NCBI GenBank assembly: GCA_034620365.1
Contig: JAQGEQ010000020.1
Location: forward strand, 62,001 to 126,000
DNA: 64,000 nt
Reading direction: 5' to 3'
Source: Pegea sp. RAD2-039
Taxonomy: Eukaryota; Chordata; Thaliacea; Salpida; Salpidae
Shown: positions 12,401-26,100 of the stretch, piece after piece
How the letters are laid out: every line of letters starts with the position of its first letter
Numbering within the stretch: position 1 is the first letter of the stretch
The notes under the pieces: model-generated
Told to the model about the DNA's origin: nothing
Seen by the model: the letters and a program-made list of their open reading frames with translations, nothing else
The model's database searches: none
Program-made: the position numbers and the translations under genes

Positions 12401-15400
12401 GTTCTGAAGTATTGTCCATTACTTCCGAGGACATACTGCGGGATATATGAAGGTTGTGGTACACTAAAAATAATTTTAAACATTTTGAATATATCTAACT
12501 AATATTTTACTGCAGAAAAATGCCAGCTACAGATGATTAGCTTACCCATAATTAGAAGAAAGTTGGTTTTGAGGGCAGTTATAAGCTTGATTGACTAAAG
12601 GGTCCATTGTGTACTGAGGTTGTCTGTAAGCTGCTGTTGGAGTAGGTCCTTGAATGTGTGGTTGTGGGTAATGAAGGGCTTGTTGGCTAGCTTCTGTATA
12701 TATTTTATAAACAATTAAAAATTATATTCTGTGAAATACGCTGAAGAAATAATTATAACAAAAAATTTTAATTTCATACTTGACTATTTAAATAGTTTTT
12801 TTTATCCAATTTTTATTAAATTTTAAGCTGATATAATTGATAAATTATGATTTATTGAATGATGAAAAGGCAAGTTGCATTCTTGTAGGAGTAAATATTT
12901 ACCAGTGCTTGCATAGCTTTGATCTTGTGGGTACCATAAATGTCCCCCCATATTTGTATGCTGATATGCAGGTGTAAAATTTCCATAGGCTTGATTCTAA
13001 ATCAAAAAAAAAGTTACAATTTATCTTTAATATTGATTTGATATCGAAACAAGTAAATAGACTCTTAATGATGTTTAAAAATTTGTAAATTTTAGTTAAA
13101 GTGAATCATAAAAATGTTTTGAAATGAATAAAAGCATTTATAATCTAAAAAATCCTTATATTTAATTTCATTATATGAAATTATTAGTAAATAACGTAAT
13201 TGTTTCAAATAGAAAGTAGATAAATAAACAAGTTTTTATCATCTTTAATTGGCAAGCATGTAGCTATATACAGATTGAAAAGACCTTACACTCAACAAAT
13301 GCTAAGTTAATAAATAAGTATTTAAATTAAAGATATCGCAGCGGATCGCTCCGAATGGCGCTCTCTACTCCGCAAACAACTGAAGGATAAAGAAGAAAAA
13401 TTAAGATCAAAGAAATTGAGAAACATTTTTAAAAATATCTCCTTTGTATTTAACTGTGTTTTTGACACCATTTCTATAGCTTATCCAGAATACTCGGTCA
13501 AAACAGGCCAATATTATCATATCAAAGTCCGAAAAAATCGAACTTGCCGAAGTATGAGGAGTAAAAAGCTTGATGATGATGACAAACTTGAAATATACAG
13601 ATAATAATCTGTTACCTGTTGGCCATATGCAGCTTGAGCTGATTGCTGTTGAAATTGTTGATGATTTTGATATTGTTGATGAAGTGATTGTTGTTGTTGT
13701 TGTTCAGAACGATTAATTTCACAGTTTTTCATTTCAGTGAATTCTTTTTCATCACTTGACACTTCGTCGACTAAACTCATTTATAAATATTGTTCATTAT
13801 TAGAATATTTTTCAAGATATATTACAAGGGTTCAAAACTAAATTATAGAAATCATCTTTTAGCTTTACTTAAGCTCTTCTATAGATCTTACTGGATATAA
13901 AAGGTATTTTAGGGTTTAGACTATATTCAAGTAGGTAATTAAAGGTACTTGCTGAAAATATTTACAGAAAAAATCGATCTCTTGGTTCTTATTAGTTTTA
14001 TAGCCCAAGAAATAATTAATAACAGATGTTTCTATCTTAAAATACACCAAAAAGCTTGTAGTAGATCTGAGAAAATTTTTATTCAGGTTTAACCGATGTT
14101 GAAGAATTCTTATAAAACATAACGAAGAAGTAGAAATATTAATTTAATTAATTTATACCCATTTCTTCCTCTTCAACTTTTTCATTGAATTCATTCTGCA
14201 AAACTTCTTCATTGTGATCTACTTCATCTAAAAAACAAATGATCAAATTTATTCAATAAAAATTTCAACACTTAAACCATTGTTCGAATAGATTGATATT
14301 TTTATATATCTTCTATAATGTTAGTACATGAAATTTAGAGCAATAAGTTAAATTGTTGTTAAAAAAGGAGTAAAAAGGATACCAATGTTTTAAGTTATAA
14401 ATGTTTAACCTATTTTAGTGAACCAAGTTTTGTAAAACAAGAAATGGTTCTCTTTGTACACAAGAAAGCCTTAAGTAAATATCGATTTGTTTAATAAAGC
14501 AGTTTATAGGCAATCAGATGTTAGCTTTCAAGAAGGAGCAAACCTAATTTAAAAAGATTTATATGTTTAAAAGTACAATACAAATCTAATAATACTTGAA
14601 CTTATAAACTTCCGTAGTCTAATTCATCTTTTAGTATTTTGCAAGACTTACCACAAAATATATTGAATTTTTCGACAAAAAATATAAACTTTTGGCTTTA
14701 CAGATGATTTATCAAATTATAACTAGCTTAAGAATGAAAACAATCTCTATTATTTATAAAATTGAAAAAATATAAATAGTATCATCCTAAACACACTAAT
14801 ATAATTTCAATTCAAAAAATACATAATCATTTACTTTGGTTTTGACCGTTACCTAATAATTCATCTCTGTTGTCTTTCAGCATTTCTATATCCTATAAAA
14901 TAGTGAGATTTAAATTTAAGTAAGGATTGCAAAGTATAACCACAAAGTCAAAAATTAAATTTATTTGAAAAATTAATTGTTTATATAAAACAAAACACTA
15001 ATAAAAAACTTTATAACGACAAAAACCAAAACAAATAATAACGCTTTGTGGGCATTGAATAAAAGCATGATTTTATATAAAGTTGTATTTAGCAATCCAC
15101 TAAATATCTATTTGTATATACTTTCATATACAATTAGTAATCAATTACACATAACTTAAGACAACTAAGTATTTAATACAACTTATATGTTTAGATAATT
15201 TCTAGTTACGTGTGTCTGGTCATCTTCAATATTCTCTGAGTTATCGATAATAATAACATCTTGTAGCGACTTTGTTTTTTCAGTATCTTCTTCCCCTAAA
15301 TTTTCAACTGTTTAAAAGTTTTGTTTGCTTAAAAATAGCTCATTGCTGTAGTTAAGAAGTGATTTTTAACTAGACTGACCTGTCGAGCCCGTCAAAGCGT

Positions 15401-18400
15401 TACTAGTGCAAGAAGCTTCCAAATTGACGGCAACATTTGAATAAGAAGGTCCCTCGTCTGAGCAGCAACTCTATAAAATTTTCTTAAATAAATCAAAACT
15501 GATCTCAATAACAAGCTTTCAGTAAAATCGTCTTCTAAACCCCTTAACATTATCAACTGAAAAATGATTAGTAAAGCTAAGCTGGGTAAGAGAAAACAAT
15601 TCATAAAAATTAGCTTGACTGCATTTGAATAACTCTGAAATAACTGAAGTGTTTTCATCTGTGTCATGTAGGTTACTTCTTTCATACTTTCTTCATCATC
15701 AATTGCAAGCTCCGGTACGTATTAAGGCGTGCTTATGACAACAACGATTGTTTGTTTAAAATATTCTTTTTTCAGTATTTGATGATTTTGTCAAAATACA
15801 GGAAGTTTAATTTCAAATAAGATCTTCATTTTTTGAGTTCACAGACAGAATTCTAATATTGATAGTTGATATTAAAAAAAATAAAATTCCGACTTTATAT
15901 ATCGTAAAAAATTACAAAGAAAACTTATGAGTAGAAAAGTTTATTGACAAACCAAAACAAAGTCATTTTATTTATCGATTTTGTTTCATGTCATACTGTT
16001 TAAAAATACATTTTGTAATATAAATAACTTGAAGTCAATATTAGTTTGTATTTGAAAAACGTGCACATTACCATGACTGTAAGTGCTTTGTTTAGTGAGA
16101 TTGCGCAATTTTAAGTAGCTTCAATTAACAAGCATAACATTTATCTAAAAAATAAGTTTTTATAGAAAAGTGCCAAGTTTACAAAACTAGCTTTCGATTA
16201 AATTGATATTATCTAAGTTGGATTCTAACTTTACTGGCATCAAGAATCAAAGTTTTCACTGCGCTGCTAGACAAGCAAACTAGTATTATCAGTAGATTTA
16301 ACTCATAAACATTTATCTTTAATAAATAAAATTGTTTATATCCAAAAATTTCTGTTTTACATTTGGTATTGGGCAATAAAGACAACTTTTATTGTAGATA
16401 TATATTTTGAAATAAAAGCTTGACTTTTCAAAAAGACCTCGACTAATAAAAGTCCTTGAGGAGTCAAAACAAACCTTGTAAAGCAGCTCATAGTCTCAAG
16501 GACAAGCTCTGGTTTTTGCGACGTGATGCAAAAAAAACCTACTTCAGTCTGTCTGCCAAAAATTATACAGAATCTATTTTGTTAAGCATAGTAGTAAAGA
16601 AACTGACTAAAATATTATTACACCACTCAATAAACCAGCAATTTAACGTTTGTCATTGCTTTAACAATCTAGTAATTCTCCAACAGCAGTAGTTGATGAT
16701 AAAGTCTAAAATTATTTCAATTTTTCATTTAATTTGTTCTAAGACTCATATAAAGTAATAGGAAAATTGAGGTATTATGAAAATTCAATTTTATCGAAGT
16801 TTTTCAAAGAATATTTTTCAAAGTGACAAAATTTAATTATATTTGAGAAAGTTTTATTGAATTATTTTCTCAAGTAGTTTATAGAAGTACGTTTCTGGTT
16901 GCAGAAAAAAGTTCAAATTTGAAAACTCTTTTAGGAAAGAATTATTCAAAACACTAAAATTAGTCTTACTTAAAAACACTTATGTAAATTTTTTTATTGT
17001 ATTTAAACATTCAATTAAACCAGTAAATTTGCTTATTTTCTGTTTGATACTTATACTAGCAATAAATCACTGTAGTTAAACATCAAAAAATTACCTCCAA
17101 GTTGGTGTTTCGATATCTAGCTGCCAGACGCGAAGAACGTTTTACTGGTTCAATTGGTTGTTTGTTTTCAATTTTTTGCCGATTTTTGTTCTTATTTAAT
17201 CCTTGAGATGACAGGTTCTTAAGCTCACAAGTATACTCTATAAAAGTTTTTATAAATCTTCTTTATAAAATTATTATATATTAGCCTGTATAAAAAGCCT
17301 TTTAATATAATATAATTACCTAAAAGGTGATTAAGCTATAATATATTAATACTTACTTAAATGCTAAACTATTATGTTTGTTTTTATAATGTGTCTTACA
17401 GTTTCATATAAATTTAAATTATAATACTGGAACAATCTAGTTACAAAATGTTTATATTAGGTATGTTGAAAACAATTTTAAAGTCACATGAGCAATAACT
17501 CAAAAAGTGATTAAAATGTCTTTATTTTTAATTGGCTATTCTATGAATAAATATAAACATGTTATGAAAAACTTCTAACACTTTAAAATAAAGATTAAAA
17601 TAATACTTTAATTGCAGTAGTATAATATTGGAAATAAAAATAACATTTCAAATAAGAATAATCATATTATGAGAAAAACCTTACAACACATTTCTGCTGC
17701 AAAGCTGTAGTAAACTTTTAGTTATAATCTAATAACTAAAAGTTAATTTAGGATTCAAAGACCTTTTGAAATATACGATTCTTAACTATTTAAGCTAATT
17801 ATAAATCTTTAAATTTATAAATCAATATAGCCTATAAATTAAAAGTTTGTGTAAGATACATGAAAAATATAAGTATAAACTTAGTCTAAAGTCATAAGGT
17901 TGCAATATTTTGAATATAAATTATTTCTTAAAGTAAATATTTTATATTCCAACTTTTTCAATCTGAAAGTAGTATAACATTGATTTTTTAATATATATGA
18001 TGTATATAATAGAAGCTTATGAACTTTAATAAAAAGACTCAGCTTTAATTGTATTACTTTGAAAAAAGTTTGATACTTTAGTAAAAAACTGAAAATTAAA
18101 GCTACAATTTTACATTATTTAATAGGTATTATAAGAAAATAACTTTATGAGTGTTTGAAAAACTAATTAAGAATTATTTAAGAAAAATGCTGAACTATTA
18201 GATATTTAAATATTTAGCTATTTTATAATTTCTGCAACTACCAATATCAATTACATAAACAAAAATTATTTGGAACATACTCTATATCAACATATTTATC
18301 AAATTAAGTTTTCTAATTCTTCTAACAAGGAAAAAAAAGATTACTAAAAAAGTTACCCTCAAAAAGTAAATAAGTTACAGATAGCTAGTAAAGTTGACCA

Positions 18401-18505
18401 AAAGCAACAGCTACTAACCAACATTCATTTAAAATACTTTCTAATAAGTATATATTTTATCATTAACTAACCTTCGCTTTCATTTTTAGCTCCAACATCA
18501 TTCAT
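9427..18505 (-). CDS. SOX30/SoxH-like HMG-box transcription factor, 20 exons
   Basis: Predicted DNA-binding nuclear regulator of about 782 residues. Exons, 5' to 3' on the minus strand: 18472-18505, 17095-17237, 15620-15709 (weak acceptor), 15380-15470, 15210-15307, 14853-14892, 14159-14227, 13616-13770, 12903-12996, 12546-12693, 12397-12463, 12156-12302, 11743-11926, 11037-11162, 10663-10911, 10311-10447, 10116-10252, 9810-9916, 9634-9706, 9427-9586. All junction phases agree, which is the main support. The HMG box (about residues 430-508) starts with VKRPMNAFLVW, continues with NNADISVRLGEKWK, and ends with WTYQPKPKKRR, a basic tail as in SoxH. It is split over three exons by two phase-1 introns. 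The N terminus has a RSSRLAAR basic patch, then acidic stretches; exon 8 has a Gln run; the flanks are Gln/Asn/Pro/Tyr-rich and the C terminus is acidic. SOX30 is a germline regulator in vertebrates; that role here is inference. SoxD is the next best family. Exons 1-3 are least certain. Confidence 0.85.
13326..13440 (+). mobile_element. LINE-like reverse-transcriptase C-terminal relic, antisense in SOX intron
   Basis: In the intron between the SOX exons 13616-13770 and 12903-12996, the plus strand opens a frame reading DIAADRSEWRSLLRKQLKD, followed by a Lys/Arg-rich run. The pattern A-x-D-R-x-x-W-R resembles the short tail found after the reverse transcriptase in many non-LTR elements. The patch is noticeably richer in G and C than the intron around it. 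No upstream reverse-transcriptase motifs, poly(A) tail or target-site duplication could be seen, so at most a truncated fragment remains. Chance resemblance is possible. Confidence 0.35.
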
Positions 18506-20778
18506 AATGACTTAACTATTATATAAAACCACTGATTGTCTTTAGAACAATGTCTTTAAGTTAGCTCAGAAAGGAGTAACAATATCTTCAGCTTTACAGT
18601 TTAAATGACTTGAATTTAAGTGACGACTAACATTAATTAATAAAGTCTTTATTACGTCATTATCAAAAACAAAGTACTCTGTGCAAAAATCAGACACTTT
18701 TTCAGACATAATCAAATGTCTTTTATTATAATTTGTTGTAATTATTAAAGGTATTATTTTTCAGACATTATTACATTTCTTTGAACTATCTAAATGTAGA
18801 AAATGCAGTAGTATATAACTTAAAAAGCTTTGTATGGAATCATCACACATTTTAAAGATATCCTGTAATAAAGAAAAACTCGCAGAGTCTATAACAGTCT
18901 ATACTTTTATTTCTTTATTGTAATAAGTAAATAAATAAATCATATTTTGGCTGTGCATTTTTAACAAATATTATAGCAAATAACTTTTATTTCATGTATG
19001 TTTTTTTTATTAATCGTTGATTATTTTATGAACTTAATTTATTTACTTAGGGTGTTTAGCTGCAACCTTGCATTATAAGGCTTTTATTTCGAAAATGTTT
19101 TCTTGTTTTTCGATATTTTTGGATAAACTTCATATATTTCAACCATAACTTTTCTCAATTACCTTTTCTAGGCTATCTTGAATATGAAAATCAATATAGT
19201 CCTTCATTTTTATAATAAAAGCTGTTTTACTAGTTTAATAGCGATTCTCAAATCTAAACTTCCACCTATTAAAGTTTAAGGGTAATTTAAAAAAAACTCT
19301 GCTCTGTAAGCCAAACTGTTCAGTACTTTTAGAAAATTTAAATGAAAATAGATATACATTTATTTATTTCCCTATATTAAAAATATTAATAAATGACATT
19401 AGCTCTTATACAAACTCGAACACTTGCACTATGCACAGTATATTTACACCAAAAATATAACGAATTAATCATATAAAGTTTTTTGGCGGTAATTTTAAAT
19501 TCTTTAAGATTTTGAAGCCCAATTTTTACAGTTTGATCCAATATCTAGTTACTTGTTAATTTTCCTTAAATCTTTTATGTTAACTCAAAAATTATTATAC
19601 TTTTATTAAATTATTATTTTCTAATTTCGGAAATTTTTTTTAGAATATATTTAGTACAATTACAGCAATTATAACTATGATTTTATTTTACTGACGGTAA
19701 AAAGCTTCGATGTAATTTTTAAATAAAATATCTAAAATTTAATCTAATATATAAGGTTTCTAAACTATGGGTGTGTTTAACAGGCCAAGTGAGTTTTAAA
19801 GTGAAGAATTATAGCTGATTAGTAATTGTCTATCAGTAAGAAAACCTTTAATGAAAATAGTTTGCTAATATTAGTATACTTTGTTTTGTTTTATCAGCTT
19901 AATAATAGCTAAAGGAACTGGTAAAGGAACAAAACTTTATGTAACGCACAAATGGTTTTAATTTGAAAATTAAAATCTAATAGTTGCTACGTATCGTACG
20001 ATAAGTTACCAAATTTGTAAATGATATTAGGTTTATAGTATAAACTATAGCATAGGTAAGAACAAATATTCACTGTAACTTAATTGGTATTTCATCAAAA
20101 ATTTTGCACTGATATCTATTTTAGCGTAGCTTTTTACAAGTCACTCCATGTTGACTACTTAAAACTCGTTTAAATTTGTTATAAGTAATTTCATAAGCTT
20201 AAATAATAAGTAAAAGTCTTATCTTAACTACATATAGTACAACCACATTTTGTAAACGAATAAGTATTAAAATTTATTCAAGATAATGGCATAGATAATT
20301 ATTTTTTGTTTACTGGACAAAATGGGCTTTTATAAACGTGGCTAATTTAGTAAATAAAGAGGGTTGCTACCTAACTAATATGTTTAAGTTATCAATTTAA
20401 CATGTCTAGCAAAAAGACCTTGCTTAGTTTTATTTAATGTAAACAAAGCTTATTAATGAAAAAGTTATAAAATGTTTTTATTTAAACTACTTTACCATTG
20501 TATTTTAATTATTGAAATTTGTTTTAGTACTTCATTTGCAAATTTTATTTAAAATTGTTTCATAAAGCTTTTTGTTTTCATTAAGCTTTTTTTTCATTAA
20601 GCATGGTATTTATTGCATTATTATAACTTTTATTTGTTATAAGCCTAGTATAAAAACTCTTATTTTCTCTAATAGGTATTCCATTAGAAGCATAAATGGT
20701 CTATGCAACTTTTTAAGTATTAATTTTATAATTTTTCTTTCCATTTTATTTATAAACATTCCATTTGAGTTGTCTAAA
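18506..20778. other. Intergenic, between divergent SOX and TMEM241-like genes
   Basis: About 2.3 kb of AT-rich DNA separates the two start codons, so it must hold both promoters unless further 5' exons exist. A pyrimidine-rich acceptor-like site ends at 20675 on the plus strand, about 100 bases before the chosen TMEM241-like start; it could be the end of a 5' UTR intron or a trans-splice acceptor. No clear TATA box or coding sequence was recognised. Confidence 0.45.
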
Positions 20779-21814
20779 ATGCAGTCTAAATTAAAAACTC
20801 AGTTTTTATTTTGTTTATTTTACTCTATGGCTATATTTTCTAATAAGTATGTTTTAAGCTCATTGGGTTTCCAGTACCCAACAATATTTCAAGCTTGGCA
20901 AACATTAATTTCTGCTTGTTTCACTATTTTGTATTATGGTGAGTAAAATTACAAATAGTTAACTAGTATTAACAAATTTCAAGACAGTTTATTTATAAAA
21001 TATATATTAAACAAAATATATTAAAGTTATTTAGAACTAATTTTATTTTTTAAATAAAGGAAATTTGTTGAAAAACATCAGCATACCACAAGCGACTTCA
21101 TACTTATTTGCCTTGATCTTCAATATTATTTCATTATGTGCTGGATCAATATGTTTATCCAGACTTCCTATTCCTGCATTTCTTGCTGCAAGCTCTGGTA
21201 GTGATTCAGTTCTATTACTTTTTGACAATCACTTACCTAGTGGTTTTATACAATTAAGTTTATTTGTGAAACTAGTAACAGCTATGATGGTGGTTATTTA
21301 TTCACATATCTATATTTTCTCCTTTATTGTATATTGGCTGCTTATGTTTATGGTGTTTCATGGAGTAAAAAGATGTGTCCAATATTGGTATGATCAACCA
21401 AACTGGCCTCATTCTACTCTATCTAAAAGTGAACGACTTTTATTAAGTGATGTGTCTGCCGTATGTGTACTGGTTCTTGCCACTTTAATATTTGGCCACC
21501 ATCAAACTGCTTATAATGAATTTCCTCATTTTGACAAATCATTTTTCTATATTTCGTGTATCATATGTGGTTGCTTAGGCTGGTTATATCACCAACATTT
21601 AACTTCATTATCTATGTTCTGTTCAAGTGTTCAAACTGATTTGACCAAATTATTTGCTAAAATAATTATAATGCTTATTTCAATGCAACTAAATTATTAT
21701 CCAAATCCAATATTATTGTGGGTTTGTGTGTTGTTGTATATATGTGGTGAATTATTTTACTTGCTGGGAAGAATGTTAAAAGTAACAAGTGATGATCTGA
21801 TAACAAGAGTTTGA
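20779..21814 (+). CDS. TMEM241: TMEM241-like nucleotide-sugar transporter, 2 exons
   Basis: Multi-pass Golgi-type membrane protein of about 304 residues, close to the roughly 296 of human TMEM241. That family is related to Vrg4/SLC35 nucleotide-sugar transporters and has been linked to UDP-GlcNAc transport. Exons are 20779-20938 and 21060-21814, joined in phase 1 (Gly codon) across a 121-base intron with a gtgagt donor. The family signature is clear near the N terminus (SNKYVLSSLGFQYPTIFQAW), followed by a run matching AGS-x-LSRLPIPAFL. Many hydrophobic segments follow, with a short polar loop rich in Trp, Pro and Ser in the middle. The open frame extends 69 codons upstream, but the Met at 20779 matches the start of homologues and the extra stretch looks like AT-rich leader. 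A possible poly(A) signal AATAAA lies at 22593. The gene is convergent with the GPCR. Confidence 0.9.
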
Positions 21815-23180
21815 ATAGAGCTGTATTTATGCTTGAGTGTTTTATTGGTTGTTTTTTAAATACATTCTTGATCTTATAGTTAATCTAGTTTTTATATATA
21901 GAAGCACTTAGTTTTATTGGTATAAATTAGTTTGTCTTTTCAGTACTTAATAAGTTGTTTAAATATATGAAATAATAAGTTTATCTTTAATGTTGATTAC
22001 TTATTCTTTCAATTTTTACTACTTGCTTAATTGTTATTCCATCTTTTAGAAAAAAATTGATCTTCTCTGTGTAATTTTATCTGTTACTAAATCTCAAAAA
22101 AATTGATTGGTTTTGATTACCAATACTCAACATATTTTAGATTAGTTTTATGTCCCATCTCTATAAATGTATTATGAAAATATTTATGAGAAAATTCTTT
22201 TCAATTTTATATGCAGTAATTTAGTTTTCATTACTTAGCTTGCCTTTATTAACTGCCTGATATTTTGATGTCAACAATCTTATTATTATAAGAAAATTTT
22301 ACCAGTAGACACTGATATTAAAATTAATGAATTTATGCAAAGTATAAACTTTAAGAATGTTTTTGATTTCAATATGTAATACTTGTTGTTAAAATAATCA
22401 ATATCTTAAACCTTTTTCAACAAATCTTTATAAACTTACATCTTTAATTTTTATTCTGTTTGATCTTCTGTTTATTAGCTTCAGTAATGTCTTAATTTGT
22501 TATTCTTATAAATAGTTTTCATTGAAGTTGTATCTGAGAATGAATCTTATATCAAAAATACTTTCCTTTTATGAGTTGGAATTTTACTCTGAAATAAATT
22601 TTCATATAAACATTGTTTTTCTTCAAAATTATCCTTGTTTAGAATACTAGCTCTAGTGTACAATAAATTAAAAGAAAATATTTTTATAATTTTCAAATAA
22701 AAGATTTTTATAATCAATAAATTGATTTTATAATTAAAGCTAAATTGTTATTTGTCAGTCAATTATATAATTAGATTGATAAGTTTTCTGCTTTTTGACA
22801 ATGATTTATAGAATGAATATCATACTACAAAAGATTTACATTTATTATATACAGAATTGGCAACAAATAATTTCTTGTGTCAACCTTTATTTAAACATAA
22901 TTGATTGTGTTGCTTTTTATCAATAGAAGCAAATCTTATGTTTAAATCAAAAATCGAAATTGAGAAGTTAAAAAATATATTTAGTAAAACTATTACAACA
23001 ATACTGTACACAATATGCAAAATAGACAATAGATGAAATCCTCTCATTTAACTTCTGGGAAACAAACTTGAACAAAGTTTTCTAAAAAGACTTAAAACAA
23101 ATGTCAATTTGAATGATAATGAATAAAGAACATTTAGATGTGATAATCTAAACTAAGTGATTTACATTGGTCAGAGGTAT
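21815..23180. other. Intergenic, between convergent TMEM241-like and GPCR genes
   Basis: About 1.4 kb of AT-rich sequence lies between two stop codons on opposite strands. It should contain both 3' UTRs. AATAAA-like hexamers occur at 22593 on the plus strand, and TTTATT (minus-strand AATAAA) lies near 22889. No coding sequence or structured repeat was recognised. Confidence 0.5.
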
Positions 23181-26100
23181 TCATAAAGAAGACATATCTT
23201 CATCAAAATGTCTCCCTTCTTCGAGAGGGGTCATCTCAGTGTCACATGGTCTAGACTCTATATTATTCTTCTGCAAAATAATTTAAAAAATTTAGAACTA
23301 TTAAACTCAACTATCAGATATGTTTAGCTTAAATACGACAGTCATTGCTTGTGTTGAATTTTTATGCATTAGTAAGACATACAGCGGTACAAAATATATC
23401 AGCAACATATTACAGACAATTATTAAACGAATAAACAAAATTATTCTTGACTAAAACCCATAACGGAACACTAATCAAATTTATTTTGCCAGTTATTAAT
23501 ATGCTACATTATATAAGACTTATTCTTTGTTAAATACTTCATATCGCATAGAAAAGAAATAAATAATTTATTAAGTATTTGATAAAAATATGATCATTTT
23601 ATTAAACTTAGTTTTTAGTTAGTCAAAGTTTATTTTGTTAAAATCACAATGGAAGCTAACTATTTCTTGATGTATAGTTAGACTGATAAAATTTGACGAG
23701 CAAGTATCTAAAACACGAAAACATAAACTATATAATGCATGTTTTACAAATGTTTTTCTTATATTAAGTCGATAGCAGAGCAAATTATCTGTCAGGTAAA
23801 TGAACACCTTGAAAATTGATTAAGTTTGAAATTTAAAAAGGTTCAAATTCGGAAAAAAATGCAGCAACTTTGTAATAACATTTAAAGTAGACGTTTGAGC
23901 AAAAATATAAAGATTTAAAATACAAATAAATCACGAAGGTATTTTTGTAGCTATCTGACATGCAAGGAAAAATTGACTGAACAAGTAACATTGATTAATT
24001 AGCTTTTAACTTCATCGAAGTTAGATCTGTCTAGGTTTTCGAATTAGATCACCTTATTGGTTTATTTGAACACGCGGGCTAAGACATTTTACAATCAGCA
24101 TTCAACGAATATACCTTTTTTGACTTTTCCCAAGTTACCTTTTTATTTGACTGCAAAATATCTTGTTATATAAACATTACAAATGTAAGCAGTTTATAAA
24201 CTTTAAAATATGTATTTACTCGATCATCATTTTTTAGAGTTGAGTTTTTCAAGTAAATTTTTCATTGTAGCGTAAAAACTGTTTAAATTGAGTAACAATG
24301 TTTTTCAGAATGTATGTTGGGAAAAATATCGTGTATCATTTTGTAGAAAAGTTTAAAACGCTACAAACCAAAATAATAAACAATTGTATTACAGTTTTGT
24401 TTGATAATCATACGTCTTAATAACTGAAATGATTTTTGATAACTTTAATTCGAAAAGTACTCAATTAATCAAGTTTCATTTTTTTTTTGAATAATTTAAA
24501 TTTTATAGATAAGTTTTGGCAAAGAACAAATATAACTTTTTGAAATTAAGGTTTACATCATTCAAGTAACCACAAAATCAACTTCCCAAATATTAAAGTA
24601 GAAAGCGACATTTAATTTACAATCTTTTGTCAGTATTATTCAGGACTTTTGGGAAATACAAATAAATCTTTTGGTAACCCGCTTACTAATTACTAAGTAT
24701 CAAAAGAATTTTAGGTCATTTTAAGGCTATCAGTTTGTTAAATGATTCTTTAACCTGGTGTTAATTTTTTTATTGACCTTAATGACATTTCCTGGGAGCT
24801 TATACCATACAAAAAGCCAGTTAGTTGCGTGTCTTCAATTACAATCTAAAAGTTCACATTGAATCAAGTAAAATGCCAATGAAAATATAGTAATAAGTTT
24901 TTTATTTACTATAGCTGATTAGTTTTTTAATTTCATAAATGTGTACTAAAAACGGGTTGTAAGACAAAACAAAAAACTGCTGGCAAAACAGAAATAGTTA
25001 CTCATCTTTTGTAATAGAAATACAAGTACTTGAGCAATATTTGACTCGTTAAATCGAGCAGTATTTGATTAAGTTCATTTAGTTTGAAATCAGCAATTTA
25101 TAAAGTTGAAATAAACTAGATTTTAAACAGCTTTTAAGAATTAGAAATCTGATTCAAATACTTAAACAATTTATCAAAGGTAGAATAAATAAGCTTTAAT
25201 TTAATTGATGTATTATCCTATATATTTGCCTCATATATTATCATGTATTTTCTAACCATTTTTATACCACTAAAAACTTAAAAACATTTAGAAAAAGAGC
25301 TTCTTTTTGAGCACTTTATTTATATTGATTTTGATTAGTTACCAATTTTAGAAAAATTGTTTTTTTTTATTCAATTAAGCATCAAACCTTTTTACTGCTC
25401 TTTACAACGTTCTCAGATTCAATCCTGCAAACAAGACTCATATCCCCACTTTTACCATTTACATCTTTTAGGGCAAGTTGTTCAGCGTTTTTATCGTCAG
25501 TTTTTACAGTAGCACTCTTACGGTATTTGCCGCTTAGTGAAGGCTGTGAATATAATTAAAAAGTAAGCCAAATTCAGTAAACGTATTCATAAAAACTCTT
25601 ACCCGCTTGCATTCTAACGAACTAGACATTTTGATCTTTCTGCGCAAAATTCCCGGGAAAAATACCTTTCGAGTATTGCGTACACTTTCATTAAATCTTT
25701 CTCGAAAATTATGTCCAAGAAAAGTGTACAATAAAGGATTGATGGCAGAGTTAGCATAGGCTAAGGCTGTAAACACTTGAGTCAAAGTGTCACAGATTTT
25801 ATAATCCATTTGTAAGCCTTTAATTTTGACAATTTGCATCACATGGTGAGGAAACCAACAGCATACAAAACACACAACCAGTATAGCGACCATTCTAGTC
25901 ACTCGCTTCCTTACTCTTGCAGTACGCTGTCCTACTGATGTTGCTACTTTATTCTCTGAAAGGCGGAGCTTGCGTACAATAAAGAAGTAGCTGATAGCTG
26001 AAAAAAAATTAGAATTATGTTTGTATGTGGTTTTTTATAAAACTAATTTCAAGGTGAATATGGTCTAAAAGCACCTTTCTCTTCGGCAAATTAAATTAAA

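Noticed and set aside
13416..13604. Plus-strand frame running on from the LINE-like relic towards the SOX exon
   Set aside because: The part after about 13440 has no protein-like pattern; its end faces the start of the intron after the Gln-rich exon.
15392..15685. Minus-strand frame of 97 codons with a hydrophobic middle
   Set aside because: It overlaps two SOX exons; the phase-matched exon reading uses a different frame for 15380-15470, and the hydrophobic part falls in an intron.
21043..21228. Minus-strand frame of 61 codons
   Set aside because: Antisense shadow of the TMEM241-like second exon.
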